Shown in pieces: positions 20,046 to 31,726 of a DNA stretch of 64,000 nucleotides. Location: assembly GCA_917880885.1 (NCBI GenBank), contig OU862918.1, positions 2,108,001-2,172,000 of the forward strand, given 5' to 3'. Numbering within the stretch: the first letter of the stretch is position 1; each line of letters opens with the position of its first letter. Origin of the DNA: Limnephilus marmoratus (taxonomy: Eukaryota; Arthropoda; Insecta; Trichoptera; Limnephilidae). The translations under genes were made by a program, and so were the position numbers. Below the pieces are notes generated by a model. It ran no database searches, was not told where the DNA came from, and saw only the letters and a list, made by a program, of their open reading frames with translations.

Positions 20046-21035
20046 TACATTGATATTTCTATTATTGATATTAACCATTCGAGGTGGAATTCCGTTATGA
20101 TAATGCATTTAAATAATTTAAAACTTTTCTGCTCAATTTATTTCTGACCGTAACCGGTTTCTTAAGGCCTTCTTCAGACTGAAACAGTTATTCCTTAAAC
20201 TATTGTTTTTACATTAAAAGTTTTTAACATAAACTTGCAATAAAAAAGGAAAATTTTGGAAAATTAATAACTTTTAATTTGGGTGAGTGCACCAGTAAAG
20301 GCTCTATTATAAATTTGAATTGAATTTTTTACGTTTTTATGCTTCAGTGAGCTCCATCATAACGTATATTTCTCGTAAAGAATTTATTATCATTATTTAG
20401 TCTTTGAGTGTGTAGGGTAAGTAACTTGGTTCTAGAATACAGTTTTTATTATTTCACTGAAATTGTTTGATCGCAAGCTTTTAACTACAATTGGAAATCG
20501 TCAATTCTGAATTAATATCTGATAAATGGGAGTGAAAGTAAATTGGTTTTATTTATAAACAATTAGTTTTGTCTAACACCCCATTTTTTAAATATTTCCA
20601 TTATTGCCCACTTTCACCCCACCCTCTTAGGCACCTCCCCCCTCGCCCCCACCTAAGTTGACGTTCTCTCTCCCTCTTCTAATTTTCTTTTAAATAGCAT
20701 GTATATCTGTATTATATTCTATACATTTTTATTTACACTTGTTAAAGGTTCAGGATGAACCGAAACCGGTTGGATGAAGAAATAATAAAGTGGAATTAAA
20801 ACAAACGTATATTAATGTGTTAATTATAATTATTTATTCCAACAAAGTGTTTGCTAAAATGCGAAAAAAAAAATAATTTAACGTAAAATGCATATTTTGG
20901 TTTCTCCAAAAATAAATTTTCAATTTTCGTAATAAAAAGCTAAATCTAAATGCATGTATAAGAAATATTGCATATTAACCGAGAAGTGGAGTAAAACAAG
21001 TTTAATATAATTAGGTATAGGTATACTCATACATG
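20046..21035. other. Unassigned, with two GAAACCGGTT motifs
   Basis: No protein or repeat partner recognised. 20157-20177 (minus) contains CTGAAGAAGGCCTTAAGAAAC and ~20750-20775 (plus) AGGATGAACCGAAACCGGTT, both resembling motifs at the ends of some retroelements. Confidence 0.4.
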
Positions 21036-21039
21036 GATG

Positions 21040-21560
21040 AGACACGAATTTTATAATATAACTATCTGGTACCCGGCAATCCCGGCATGCTTTGCACTGC
21101 CATTTAATAAAGAAATTGTTTCTCCTTGCATGTCCTTTCCCATTCGTCCCGTTCCCCTTCCGCCTCCCCTTCCTCCCCCGCGTCTCCTACCCCTTTCGCG
21201 TTCCCACTCCGCCTCCTCCACCTTCCCCCTTCCCGCTCCACTCCCCCCTTCCCCCGTCCCGCGAACCCCCTCCCGAGTTCCCCTCCCTCCTCCCACGTTC
21301 CCTTCCCTGGTTCCCCCCTCTCCACTCCTGCATTCCATACATTCAGTCTTAGTACATTCAGTTTTCAAACAGCTCGCGTGCCACTCATTGCAATTTTTTA
21401 ATACAAATTTCATAATGCCAGAGCTCACCAGTAGTTTTATACTAACGTTGTTCTGACAATGACAAACACAAAAAACAAAGAATTATCCAATTTGGTGCAG
21501 TCGTTCGGAAGTTATGCGCGTACGTACATTTCGGCGATTCATTTAGATAGATAGATTTAT
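21040..21560 (+). repeat. Family C dispersed repeat
   Basis: CCCGGCATGCTTTGCACTGC, a CT-rich core (21130-21340), GTTTTCAAACAGCTCGCGTG and CATAATGCCAGAGCTCACC, then a divergent end with GATAGATAGATT repeats. Frames of up to 139 residues over the core occur in several frames and are compositional. Confidence 0.72.
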
Positions 21561-22168
21561 TTAGATAGATTTAGGTTAGATAGAAGTGGAGCTAATAATT
21601 TTATTAAAGTCTGTTTATTTTTTCTCCGATGATAAAACATTTAGCGATGATGTTCGTTTTAGTGTCCGAGTTAGAAGTTTTTCCAGTGAATCTAATGAAC
21701 GAGCCAAGTTTAATTTGAATTGGTATTGTAAACATGGTTTCCAACAAGTCGATTCATTTCAACGGCAGCATCTTGGGGTAACTTCAATAATAGTCCGTGA
21801 CTTTGCACTTGCTCCCCAATGAATACATTAGCAAAATGAAAAGGGGGTAACTTACCACCCCCCTCCCCCGTGTTACCTTAAACCCATGATGAAATAACTA
21901 AAGCTAATTTTCGCGTACTCTCCTTTTTATTTGAAGGATTAAATTGTTTAGAACTTTAGAAAATTAGGTAAAATATCTCAGAAAAGGCTCGCGCAGTGGT
22001 TCAGCACCCTAACGGAACTCCTCGGATATCAAAACGTCTTTATTGCAAGTTGGCCATAGTACTATATTCGCGAACTTATGAAAATACGCGCGTTCATCAT
22101 GCGTTACTTCTGCAATGAACGTACACAATCCGAAATCTTAAATATTATGTAAAACAAAAAAAATTGAT
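21561..22168. other. Unassigned
   Basis: Only a short plus-strand frame (21586-21822) with no recognised motif. No repeat partner seen in this window. Confidence 0.5.
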
Positions 22169-22412
22169 GGCCGGCGTGGTCGAGGAGTAAGGCTCTTGAC
22201 TCGCAATTCGAAGGTCGCGGGATCGAATCACGGCGTGAGCAAACACATTTTATTTGATTAATTTGTGTTATTTCACAATTAATTAATTAAAAATAATACC
22301 TATATAACATATTTGCAGCACGTTCCAGAGTGAAAGATACTCTCAGTATCGCCCTGGTGCAAGAACACCATTCAGAATTGAAGTTGGAATGGCTTTAGTC
22401 GTGTTTGGTGAA
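22169..22412 (+). mobile_element. SINE 5' module (GGCCGGCGTGG subtype)
   Basis: tRNA-like head with B box GGGATCGAATCAC, then the standard body to GTGTTTGGTGA. At 22412 similarity to the usual 3' part stops abruptly and a different sequence begins. Confidence 0.78.
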
Positions 22413-22535
22413 AATTACGCATCTACCGAATCTGCCCTGATGATGGACACTGCAACGATGTCCGAAACGTTGGCTAAAGAACGGGGTAGCGCAACACGGC
22501 ATAACACCCCAAAAACAAATAACGAATACATCAAC
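22413..22535 (+). repeat. Family J tail with hammerhead-like core
   Basis: Contains CTGATGA (22437-22443), a 5-bp stem GGACA/TGTCC and GAAAC (22464-22468), then GCGCAACACGGCATAA and ACCCCAAAAAC. The later part recurs at ~41010-41045 and ~62310-62335. Confidence 0.55.
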
Positions 22536-22689
22536 TTTGTTTACTAAATAATTATTATTCTGACTTTGCTAACCATTTAATAGAGATAGGTCATAGCTTC
22601 AACAAACAAAAAAAAACAAGTTTAAACATTCCAATATAAATAAATATTTTAATTTGTGGGCTTTAGACACCTTGGAAAAAACAAACAAA

Positions 22690-23735
22690 AAAATCATTCA
22701 GTTCTGTTAATAAAATAATAATTCCCCCAAATCGCCATTATTAACATTGTTCCAATGTAATTTAATAACGGCCAGAGGAAAACCAGCAGGGGATTATGCT
22801 CTTAAATTACACGATTGTCAAGGAAAAGACTTAACCCAATCATGCCACTGCCCCACCATAACACATTCTAAAAACATGAAATATCTCGGCATTGAAATCG
22901 ATGAAAATCTTCGATGGGACTCTCATGTAAATAGCATCACAAAGAAACTTACAAAGCTCATGTACCTACTACTTTATAAACATACGCAATATACTTAATA
23001 AAAATGATCTATATAAAATCTACTGTGCTCTTTGCCAATCACGCATAGAATATGGGATTATAGGATGGGGAACTGCCTCAAACATTCACATCAAGCAGCT
23101 AGCTAAAACGCAAAAGGCAATAATAAAAATAATCCTAAAAGTACCCATAAAAACTCCATCAAAGGAAAATTTTAAAAACTTTAATGTGTTCAGCATTATT
23201 AAATTATACTAAAAAAATGCACTACTCAAATTTTAAAAAAAATATGAATACCTTGTTGACCAACACACCTACACTACAAGGTCAAAATCCTCAAAACTAC
23301 TGAACATCCCGCAATTAAACACGTCTTTTGGCCAGAAAAACCTTAATGTCCATGCTACAAAATTATATAATGCCCTTCCAATTGAAAGAACACCATGGGG
23401 ATACAAATGTTTAAAAAAGACATTAAATTATGGTTAAGTAAACAGGAAGATGTGGAAATCATTAAATTTATGAAGTAACCCCCAATATAACCTGCAGACA
23501 ACAAACATAAATACTTTTATTTTATTTATTGTTATTTTATGAAAATCAAGAAACTAGAAGATGAGGAAATAAAAATCAACTCCCATTCAGCAACATATAG
23601 TCCGCCTCCGAACAGGAATACCTACTGAGAAGGACTGTAAACAAACCACTTTATTTTGTATTTTTACTTATTTTGTAATTTTACATTATCTTATATTGTC
23701 ATTCAAATAAAAATATATTTTTTTTTAAAATGTCG
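22690..23735 (+). mobile_element. Non-LTR retrotransposon fragment (jockey/CR1-like), 5' truncated
   Basis: Degenerate C-terminal half of a LINE ORF2 (22747-23478) plus a 3' UTR ending in an A/T-rich tail near 23735. The 5' limit is uncertain. Confidence 0.72.
22747..23478 (+). pseudogene. LINE ORF2 C-terminal relic
   Basis: Post-YADD block MKYLGIEIDENLRWDSHVN (22885-22935), then, after a frameshift near 22990, YKIYCALCQSRIEYGIIGWG, and finally FKKDIKLWLSKQEDVEII with a TAA at 23476-23478. The order fits LINE ORF2 downstream of the RT active site. Several frameshifts and stops show it is dead. Confidence 0.75.
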
Positions 23736-24244
23736 ACCCCTGCCACATTTCTACCCCACCCCCAAAATCACCCCTCCCACTACCCGCACCTAATTTGTAC
23801 TTGCATAGAATTTCTTTAGTTAGTTCTAAGTTTGCTAGTGAATGAAACGGATTTGACGAAACCGGAAGCAAAAAATTAAAAAAAAAATTAAGTTACAAAT
23901 GTACATAGAAAATAAAACTTTTCGAAACAAAATGTTAAATAGCAAATGCCCAAGAAATTCAAAAAACAAGAAAGTTTTTAAAACATGGTGTCTAGAAACT
24001 CGGGGTATAAGCGGTAAACCGGTGAAAATCCGGATGGGACCGATTTTGGGGTATAACATTTTTATTTAACCTTTCATTTTCGAAAAAATTTAGGTTGAAT
24101 TTGTTCGGTCAAATTTAGATTTTTCGGTTGGTCGAAATTATTATCCGCTGTTACTTGTCTGCTAAAATAGATTTGACCCAGTTTCAATGGTTTCTTCACT
24201 CTTAAGTTGTCTGTAATTTTTTTTTAAATGTTCAAATTGAAAAA
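23736..24244. other. Unassigned
   Basis: AT-rich. Contains GACGAAACCGGAAG at ~23854, similar to the GAAACCGG motifs noted elsewhere. No coding evidence. Confidence 0.45.
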
Positions 24245-24445
24245 CTTTTTATTTGGTTTCTCCATCTGCGGCAGATTATTTTTTTCTACTGCGTTTCCTT
24301 CTTCCTACAACATGGGTCTCTTCCAGATCAATATTCATTCCTTTCCCTCCTCAAAAAAACCTTCCACACACCATCTCAGATGACATAGGCCCTGAGGGTT
24401 TTTTTCCTCCGAGTCTCCTGCATAGAGTTATGTAAAAACAAACTT
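24245..24445 (+). mobile_element. LINE 3' end (same family as 17430-19262)
   Basis: Reads the closing codons of that LINE (CTTCTTCCTACAACATGGGT), then CCTTCCACACACCATCTCAG, a decayed stem-loop starting GGCCCTGAGGG and CTCCTGCATAGAGTTATG with an A-rich tail. Confidence 0.68.
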
Positions 24446-24636
24446 CACCACCAGTTCTAAAAAAAAAAAGTTCTCGACATGTCGCCATGTTTAAGTATTT
24501 TCGTTTGATTTCCAAAGACCAAGGTTTTCATAGAAGGTCTCACATCAAGTGGTAAAGTTAATTTATTGATTAATTTATTGACTTTCTTCTTCTTACATCT
24601 GCAATGTTCTTGTGTATTTCGCTCTATTATTTATTA

Positions 24637-24832
24637 ATTATTATTTAATTTAATGAAGACAATATATTTGAAACTCTATCGAAAATCTGGAAACAGAAAA
24701 ATCAGAAAGAGATATTGACACCTCTGGGACTCGATATCAATACCAGAGGTGTCAATATCTTTTTTCTGATTTTTCTGTTTCCAGATTTTCGATTGAGTTT
24801 CGCTTATTTTGTCTTCATTTAATTAAATATTA
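24637..24832. repeat. Foldback element with tRNA-like centre
   Basis: Two ~95-bp near-perfect inverted arms share AATGAAGACAATAT-type ends, CGAAAATCTGGAAACAG and AAAATCAGAAA. The centre contains GACACCTCTG.../CAGAGGTGTC and, on the minus strand, TCGAGTCCCAGAGGTG, which matches a tRNA T-arm/acceptor segment also found in the related element at 54907-55105. Confidence 0.75.
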
Positions 24833-26361
24833 CAATTTGAGGTTTTACTCATAAAGTTAAAATAAAAATAAAATATTTATTATCAGTTCATCATATATAA
24901 ATATTAATAATCTTTTTCCTGAAACATACAATTTTATAATAGGTAGTTGACTTCTGGAGAAACATACTCAAATACGTTTTCGAATGGAAAGAACCAATTC
25001 GTTATACAACTTCATCGTTTTCCGTTTCCTTCAGTTGTATAATCGAAGTTTCCAGTCCCCCGTCCTGGGAAGATGGGTGGGCAGGAGGGGGAGGTGGTGG
25101 GGTAGTTATTGGTGAAGTATTTGGCCACGGTTTTGTCACCAGATGGCCTAACACACTCCCAGGGCGCAATACAAAGCAGCCGCGCACAGAACAAAATTAC
25201 GTTTCTTTTCAAACTTTTGCACTTGTCTGCACCCTGAGAGAATTGCTACCAGCTTCAATATTACCTGTAGATAATTTAATATTCATTATACGGTTCTTAG
25301 TAGGGATGCTTTAATATCCAGAGTTTTTTCATCAAAGTTAATTGTCAAGGTTGCTTTCGCAGTTTCCCGTATTAAACTGCAGATGCATTAATAATAAATA
25401 TTATATTTATAAAAAAGCCAAAATGTGTATCGAAGAATGTGTCTGAGGATTGTATGAAAATTTCAACTGTTCTTTCGAAAACAACAGAGGCCGCCACTTC
25501 CGTTTATAACAATCCTAAATTATAAAGATATTAGCATCATTAAAAATTTTGTAAAAACCTTTGACGGAAAGGCCCGTATTCAATATTACACTCACAATCA
25601 TTGAATTCATATAGATACTTTATTTTGCCATTTTCACCACTTTATTATTTGAAAGTTGAAACCGATTACATCTGTAATCTAATTATAAAAATAAACAGTA
25701 TCACTGATAACATTTGCACCAGTGCCAGTGCACGCACACACACGTGAACCTTGACAGACACGAGAACATCTGTTCACAGTTGATAATATTAATTTCATAA
25801 GAACGGATTTTTGCGTAAGTCGGCTCGCATGTAAAACGAGCTACCGGCATTTGTTTTTCCTACTTCATATAATCCGGTTTTCTTCAAAAACATGTGGTGA
25901 TGTAGCTTCGTAAGGTGTGTACGGAGGAGGCGCGTATAAACGGTTTCACATTGAAAAATTGCATTATTCATGAACTTTCATAAAATCAATTACCTACGTA
26001 CATTGTATGTATATGTTCACCTTGTTTCAAAGTGGGAAACTATTTCCGTATCGCTCTAGCGCAGTGTTTTACATAAAAATATTAATACATAAATAGTTTT
26101 AAATTAATCTTAATTCAGTTAAGTTTCCATATTGCTTCTTCTTCAACAACAATTGTATTTGAATGCAAAATATTTCTGTCTCTATCCTTGGAGCAAGCAA
26201 TTCTTCACATTCCTGAAGAACGTCTTACTTAATGAAATTCCTTCAGTTAACAACATTGCAACAAAATGTTCAAGATATTTGTCAAAAACATTTTATAACG
26301 ACTTAATATAAAACATTTTCATAGAAATCAGATGCTTTATGATGTGTCGTCATAATCTGCT
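24833..26361. other. Unassigned, with one SINE-like scrap
   Basis: No gene recognised. 26010-26075 (TTTCAAAGTGGGAAACTA, TATCGCTCTAGCGCAG) is a diverged match to the SINE body. A CA-rich patch occurs near 25735-25745. Confidence 0.4.
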
Positions 26362-26590
26362 CCACTGGAGCGACAGCGCAATTTAAAACTTTTTTCTCCG
26401 ATTGCTCGAAATTTTTTGGTAATCATTTTGAATATTTTCCGCCCACATAAAAAAAAAAATACCTCCGAATTTTAATTTGGAGACATACAAGCCGATTATA
26501 GTTCCATATATCCAATGAATCTTTTGTCAATTATCATATATTCGCAGGATTTATAAGAAAAATATTATAAAATCGTAAACTTCTATTAAA
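26362..26590 (+). repeat. Family K dispersed repeat, copy 1
   Basis: CCACTGGAGCGACAGCGCA and TTTAAAACTTTTTTCTCCG begin a ~220-bp stretch that matches 40628-40845 with moderate divergence. Not classified. Confidence 0.6.
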
Positions 26591-26625
26591 TTACTTAATT
26601 TTAAATAGTGCCATGTTGTGGCAAA

Positions 26626-27307
26626 AAGCGTTTAACCAGCCAGTGGCCGAAAATCTACATTTCGTTGTTCTTACGATCGTGCAGGGCGGTTAAAATGAGA
26701 AAGATTAATTATTCTCCGTACCAGCTTTTTAAAATTGTAATTCAATATCGATTTTCTTTCATTCCAAATTTGCTTTAATTTATACCTACATCCAAAAATG
26801 CTGAAAGGCGTGATGATAAAACTATTAAAATAATGTACTTATTGTTATTATTTTTTATCGTTTTTCAAGAATGTCTACGTTAAATAATGTTAAAAAACGT
26901 GAAATACATTAGTAAGAGCGCAAATAAATACACAAACGAACCAATTTTCGTCAAGAAACACATGTACATATATATTTTTTAATGATTTTATTTAAACTAA
27001 AATTAAAATTCTAAAATATGCGACACCCAGATAATGTATTGATTTTTTTACTGCATTATATGATTTGAAATGGGAGTGGTATAATACAATTTTTTTTGAA
27101 AATTTAACAAATCTGCCAATGACCCATGATGTAACCTTATTATACTAAAAATAAACATTTTTTCTCAAAATTTAAAACACGCGAATGCTTGATAAAAGAA
27201 CAATCTTTTGAAATCCATTTATATTTTTTTGAGGAAAAGAGTCAATACGTCTAAAATCTGATTTAAAAATTACATATTTCTGGTTTTCTCTGGTTATACC
27301 CTCCCTC
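26626..27307 (-). mobile_element. TTAA-flanked MITE, copy 3
   Basis: Inverted relative to copies 1 and 2: GCGTTTAACCAGCCAG at the left and TTTTCTCTGGTTATACCC at the right. TTAA survives at 27308-27311, but the left site has decayed. Shows several indels, so it is probably older. Confidence 0.78.
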
Positions 27308-27311
27308 TTAA

Positions 27312-27740
27312 TTATTACCCTATTAATAAATTTATCGTTCTTTGTTTTTCCCGTATGCTTTCTCATATCATTCAACTGATTGCTATGAAACTTGTATGAT
27401 TTGTTGCCCGCGAAGTTTTCTATATAATGGTGAGTTCTGGCGTTAAGAACAAAAATTAAAAATGGGAAAAATTGTGTAGTTCATATAGTTTAGCGGCTGG
27501 GAGGGAAAGCGGGAAGGGTGGGGGCTTCCGGGAGGGGGAGGTAGACAAAGGACAGATGGAGGGATTCGCGGGACAGGGGACGTGGGAGAGCTGATGGTGA
27601 GGAAGGTGGAAGGGGAACGCGGCTGGAAAGATCACGCGGGAGGGAAACGGGAACGAACCGGGAAAAAACGGGCGGGAACGAGGAAGCGGGGAAGCGTCAC
27701 CTCATGGGCGCTGTACAAATATAATACGTATATAATACAA
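27312..27740 (-). repeat. Family C dispersed repeat
   Basis: Minus-strand copy directly abutting TTAA element copy 3: the CATTCAACTGATTGCTATGAAA end, GGTGAGTTCTGGCGTTAAG unit and a G-rich (CT-rich on minus) core at 27480-27700. Confidence 0.7.
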
Positions 27741-27820
27741 GGTGTCCGGGGGGATAGTTATTTCTCTTGATAATACGAATAAAAAAGAAAAATAACTTTT
27801 TTAGAAATTCCTATTTTTAA

Positions 27821-28432
27821 CCCTGGATCACTAACCTTATTTTTCAACGCTTCTCACACAAACCTTCGTCGTTTCGACTACGGTACTTAAAAAAGGGGTT
27901 TAAGGGTTTTATTCAAAAAAATATGTACATATTTCTTTTTGTTATTAATGAACAGTGTTTACTTGTATTATTTCTTATATTTAGATAAACAAAAATATAA
28001 AATTTATTACTCAACAGCCTTATGAATGAGAGTTATCATGCAAAATCAACAGTTGTAACATTTTTGAAGTTGGTAATTGAATTAGTTATAACTGAATTTA
28101 GAAAAAAAACTATTCAAATATAAAAAGCAAAGACTAAAATAAAAATTTTGGTGAAAATCTAGAAACTAATAAAAATTTGGTAAAAATCTAGCAAAAGTCA
28201 CGTTATCACTAACCTTCGTCGATGCGACGAGCCATGTTACTGAATTGGGGCTTGTGGGCTCCCCCCATCGTCCGATTTACCGTCTATAGCAGAATTAACA
28301 AGCCGATTGAGATTAGCCAGGGTATGAAAGAATTATTATTAGGGTATTTATTTGTTTATTTATTTAGTATGAAAGTTATCGCGGTTTTTTTAATCCTGCG
28401 TCGTCGATTCGACGAAGGTTTGTGATCTAGGG
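27821..28432. mobile_element. piggyBac-like MITE
   Basis: TTAA at 27817-27820 and 28433-28436 flank 612 bp. Terminal repeats CCCTGGATCACTAACCTT and, inverted, CCCTAGATCACAAACCTT match at 16 of 18 positions. A CTTCGTCG...CGACGA sub-repeat recurs inside each end. TTAA plus CCCT ends are characteristic of piggyBac. No transposase. Confidence 0.8.
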
Positions 28433-28939
28433 TTAAGGTAGTTTTCAGGTACACAAGTTACGGAAAAAACGCAATAAATAATATTCTTCCGTGAAATAAT
28501 GTTTTTGTTTGGGAAAAAGCAGCAGAATCTCAAAAAAGGTTATTATTTATCTCATTTACTTCCACCATCATGTAGAATCACCTCCCGCAATTATGTATTG
28601 CACTTTACCCCAGGACAAACTGATAATTGCGTAATTCTTACAACTTATGTACAAACTATAAATGCAACTGACTTAAAACTGATATTAATTATGTGTAATA
28701 ACTTACATTTCACCAAAGTATAGTATACTTGTGAACATAATATTTTACATACATATGAATATAAAAAAAATATATATATAATTTGCCGCCATGCTTTGAA
28801 TTCGACTGGATGTTTTAACAATACTTTAAGTTTTATCTTCGATATTTAGTATTTTATCCATGTTCTCATGTCACAAAAGACTAGTTTTTTTTACATTTAT
28901 ATGCCAATTGATGTCAGGCTGCTGCTTTATGTAAAAGTT
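28433..28939. other. Unassigned
   Basis: AT-rich. The plus-strand frame at 28499-28723 has no recognisable motif. Confidence 0.5.
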
Positions 28940-29090
28940 ACATAAGGTTCCCTCAGGGCCTACTTCATCTTTGATGCTGTGTGGAGGTTCTTTTTGCGGA
29001 GGAAAAGGAGTGTTTGGAGAAACCCTTGTTGTAGGAGGCGGAAACACAGACGAGGGCAAATCCGTTCACCAGCGAAGCTTTTGAACTCAA
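28940..29090 (-). mobile_element. LINE 3' end (same family as 17430-19262)
   Basis: Minus strand: CCTCCTACAACAAGGGTTTC, GAACCTCCACACAGCATC, AAAGATGAAGTAGGCCCTGA, then a truncated stem-loop. Coding remnants resemble the SVFPPSYN region. Confidence 0.65.
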
Positions 29091-29799
29091 TATTATATAC
29101 TCGTAATTAGATTAAGTTGTTTAATTAAGATAAAACATTAATCGCCATTGATGCTGTTTTCGTTTTACAAACAACGTTTTTCAACTCCGCATGCACAGTG
29201 CACAGTGAAATTCACTGAACTGAACAAACTGAAACATCGGCGATGTAAATTTCTTAGCTGAAAACAACAGTCGTGGGCCCCCGGCAAAGTACCACCGGCA
29301 CGTAGAGCAAATACTGATTGTTTCTGGCCTCTTATCATAAGGCCGACCTCAACTCCGGCCTGCTATTAGCGTCCTAATAAGAAACCCCTAACTGCGAACT
29401 GAAAATAACGCCAGAGGCCGAAACGGACTCGCTCAAGAGATAAAAGGGATGTTTTTGTAGGTGTTAAAATTATATCTACATGATGGTAGAATATTTTATC
29501 ATAAATGAGCTTAGAAAGGGCAGATCTATAATGACTAACTAATTGGCGGATTATGTCTTAAATATTTTTGACAACAGCAAACAAAGAGTTGTTCATAATA
29601 ATTTTGCGAGAGTTTTTGACAAATTATGTAGGTCACCTCATATTTATATGTATTATATTATTATATTTCTCATATTATTATTACATGCCAATTGATTAGA
29701 GATTCTTGCAGGTTTTTTACACGATGCAATGCCGCCTCATGGAGCCTCATGAATGAGTGTTTCTTTTGCCCTGTTTAATTTATCTTTGTCTTACTAACC
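29091..29799. other. Unassigned; GC-richer non-repeated stretch at ~29200-29460
   Basis: The sub-region holds GTCGTGGGCCCCCGGCAAAG and GGCCGACCTCAACTCCGGCC, and has no partner in the window and no long frame. The rest is AT-rich. Confidence 0.35.
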
Positions 29800-30000
29800 T
29801 ATTTTTTGCATTTTGTTTTTCCTGTTACGCACTTCCAAACTGCTTACTAACAACGTATGCAAGGATACTTGAGGTCTAGATTCGTTCAAAATGAATAAAT
29901 GTAGCTTCGTTTAACAAAAAAAATAGAATCTTGCGAGAGCCTTGAAGGAGTAACCATCTGTTACTTATACCAGGGTGGGTAAGTGGCGGATAACCTCGTC
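29800..30000 (+). mobile_element. R1-like LINE 3' end
   Basis: Matches the end of the LINE at 51747-53137 through CTGCTTACTAAC, GTATGCA, GGTCTAGA, ATAAATGTAGCTTCGTT, an A run and AGTAACCAT...GGTGGGTAAGTGG. The shared sequence continues past the A run, so that run is internal. Confidence 0.65.
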
Positions 30001-30493
30001 CTCATATTACTAAACAAAGTTTTATACCTGCATTTTGATGAATCCTACAAATTTAGTAGCCTGGGTTGTTAGCGCTAATTATGATTTGCTGCGCTCGGTG
30101 AATTGTGTTTGTGTCATTTGGGAATGAACATTTTATACCATGGCAATAATTGTACCCTCCGCTCCACCCTTCCTGGTCAATTCCCAATAATTCAATGTAA
30201 AGACAGCCGCAGTGCATTTCACGAAACACGCATTATTTGTTATTATTCCCAATTACCCGCCGTGAAATTCTCTCCTTGTGGACTGTAAAAATAGCACACA
30301 ACTCCCGTGTGAAAACAATACAAACTCATAGTGAAACGCTGCGACGAATCACATAATCAAATTGAGAAGAATCCATTCCACTTTTGTTCCTGTGAGTAAT
30401 TTCCTTGTAAAATATAATGATTGTCATTATGCAGAGAAGTCGTTTGCCATTTATGTAAAAGCCTCTAGCTGACATAATGGGTAATGTAGTTTT
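30001..30493. other. Unassigned
   Basis: Mixed composition, no repeat partner seen and no supported gene. A short frame at 30103-30288 has no known motif. Confidence 0.45.
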
Positions 30494-30505
30494 AGTGATT
30501 TATCT

Positions 30506-30559
30506 AACCCTGAAAGTACGGCCAGTTAGCAACTACTAACTGGCCGTACTTTCAGGGTT
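30506..30559. repeat. Perfect 24-bp inverted repeat at the LINE 5' junction
   Basis: 30506-30529 is the exact reverse complement of 30536-30559 (core ACCCTGAAAGTACGGCCAG), with the 6-nt loop CAACTA. The right arm is LINE coding sequence, while the left arm starts at the first base after the target duplication. Confidence 0.9.
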
Positions 30560-31726
30560 TTTCTAGGAGGGCTAAAAAGCAAAAAAATGCACCTGAATAA
30601 TGGCCTTGCCCAAGGCTCAGTGCTGGCCCCATCACTCTTCAATATCTATACTCGAGATCTTCCTCACACTGAAGGCAGAAAATTTGCTTACGCAGATGAC
30701 TTCGCCATCACAGTCCAAGCCAAAACCCTCAATGCAGCAGAAGAGATCCTTAATTCTGACCTCAAGGCTATGGAAGAATTTTTCTTCAATTGGCGACTAA
30801 AGCCAAATGGGTCGAAAACAGTTGTGACAGCTTTCCATCTCAGTAATTCACAAGCAAACGCAAAACTCTGTGTTCAGTTTGATGGAAAAAATATTTACCA
30901 TGACCCCCATCCCCGCTATCTTGGAATAACTTTGGACAGGAGCCTGAATTACCGGAAACACATGGAAACAGTGGGCAAAAAAACCAGGACAAGACTAAAC
31001 TTAGTCAATAAGCTGGCTGGTACTAGCTGGGGATGCGACGCCAACACGCTCAGAACGGCATCCATTGCCCTGGTTTTCTCAGCAGCTGAATACTGTGCTC
31101 CAGTATGGGCCAGAAGCGCCCGCACTTCCATGGTCGACGTTCAGCTTAATGCCACAATGCGAACCATCAGCGGAACCTTAAAATCGACTCCTCTTCCTTG
31201 GCTCCCCGTACTTGCAAATATAACCCCGCCAAATATCAGGCGAGAGATTGCAACACTGAGGGAATACAAGAAGGCGCTGCAAAAGAGCGAAATACCCTTG
31301 CACGATGATGTCGTTTCTCACCCGGCATGCCGCTTAAAGTCTCGAAAACCCTTCTGGACGGAAGGAGAAAGACTCCTTCGAACACCTCTCACCCCAGAAG
31401 ATAGGTGGAAGCTTGAGTGGCAATCAGCTAACGTCAAAAACGCCGATCTCGTGCAAGACCCCACTGAGAGACAGCCTGGGTTCTCATTGCCTCGCAAACT
31501 CTGGACTGCCATCAATAGAATAAGGTGCTCCCATAGCCGTTGTGCTCACATGATGCATAGATGGGGCCTTAAAGAGTCGGCGACGTGTGAATGCGGTGCG
31601 GTGCAGACCACCGAACATGTAGTCAACGAATGCCCGCTCCATTCATTCCCCGGCGGGATTTATGAGGTCCACAGGGCAACGCCTGAGGCCCTAGACTGGC
31701 TCGCAGACCTAGATGTCCCCCTCTGA
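30536..31726 (+). pseudogene. LINE ORF2, RT palm to C-terminus
   Basis: Open from 30536 (TGRTFRVFLGGLKSKK, then the ATG at 30587) to TGA at 31724-31726. RT motif NGLAQGSVLAPSLFNIY, catalytic YADD (~35-38 counted from 30587) and KPNGSKT, YLGITLDRSLNYRKH and AAEYCAPVWARS are all typical. The C-terminus has the LINE zinc-like block CECGAVQTTEHVVNECPL. No internal stops, so it is a young or conserved copy, but it lacks the endonuclease and RT N-terminal part because of 5' truncation. Confidence 0.88.

Noticed and set aside
21586..21822. 78-residue plus frame
   Set aside because: No motif and no supporting context.
25002..25212. Two overlapping minus frames rich in Pro/Ser
   Set aside because: They overlap in different frames over a GC-rich patch; no homology recognised.
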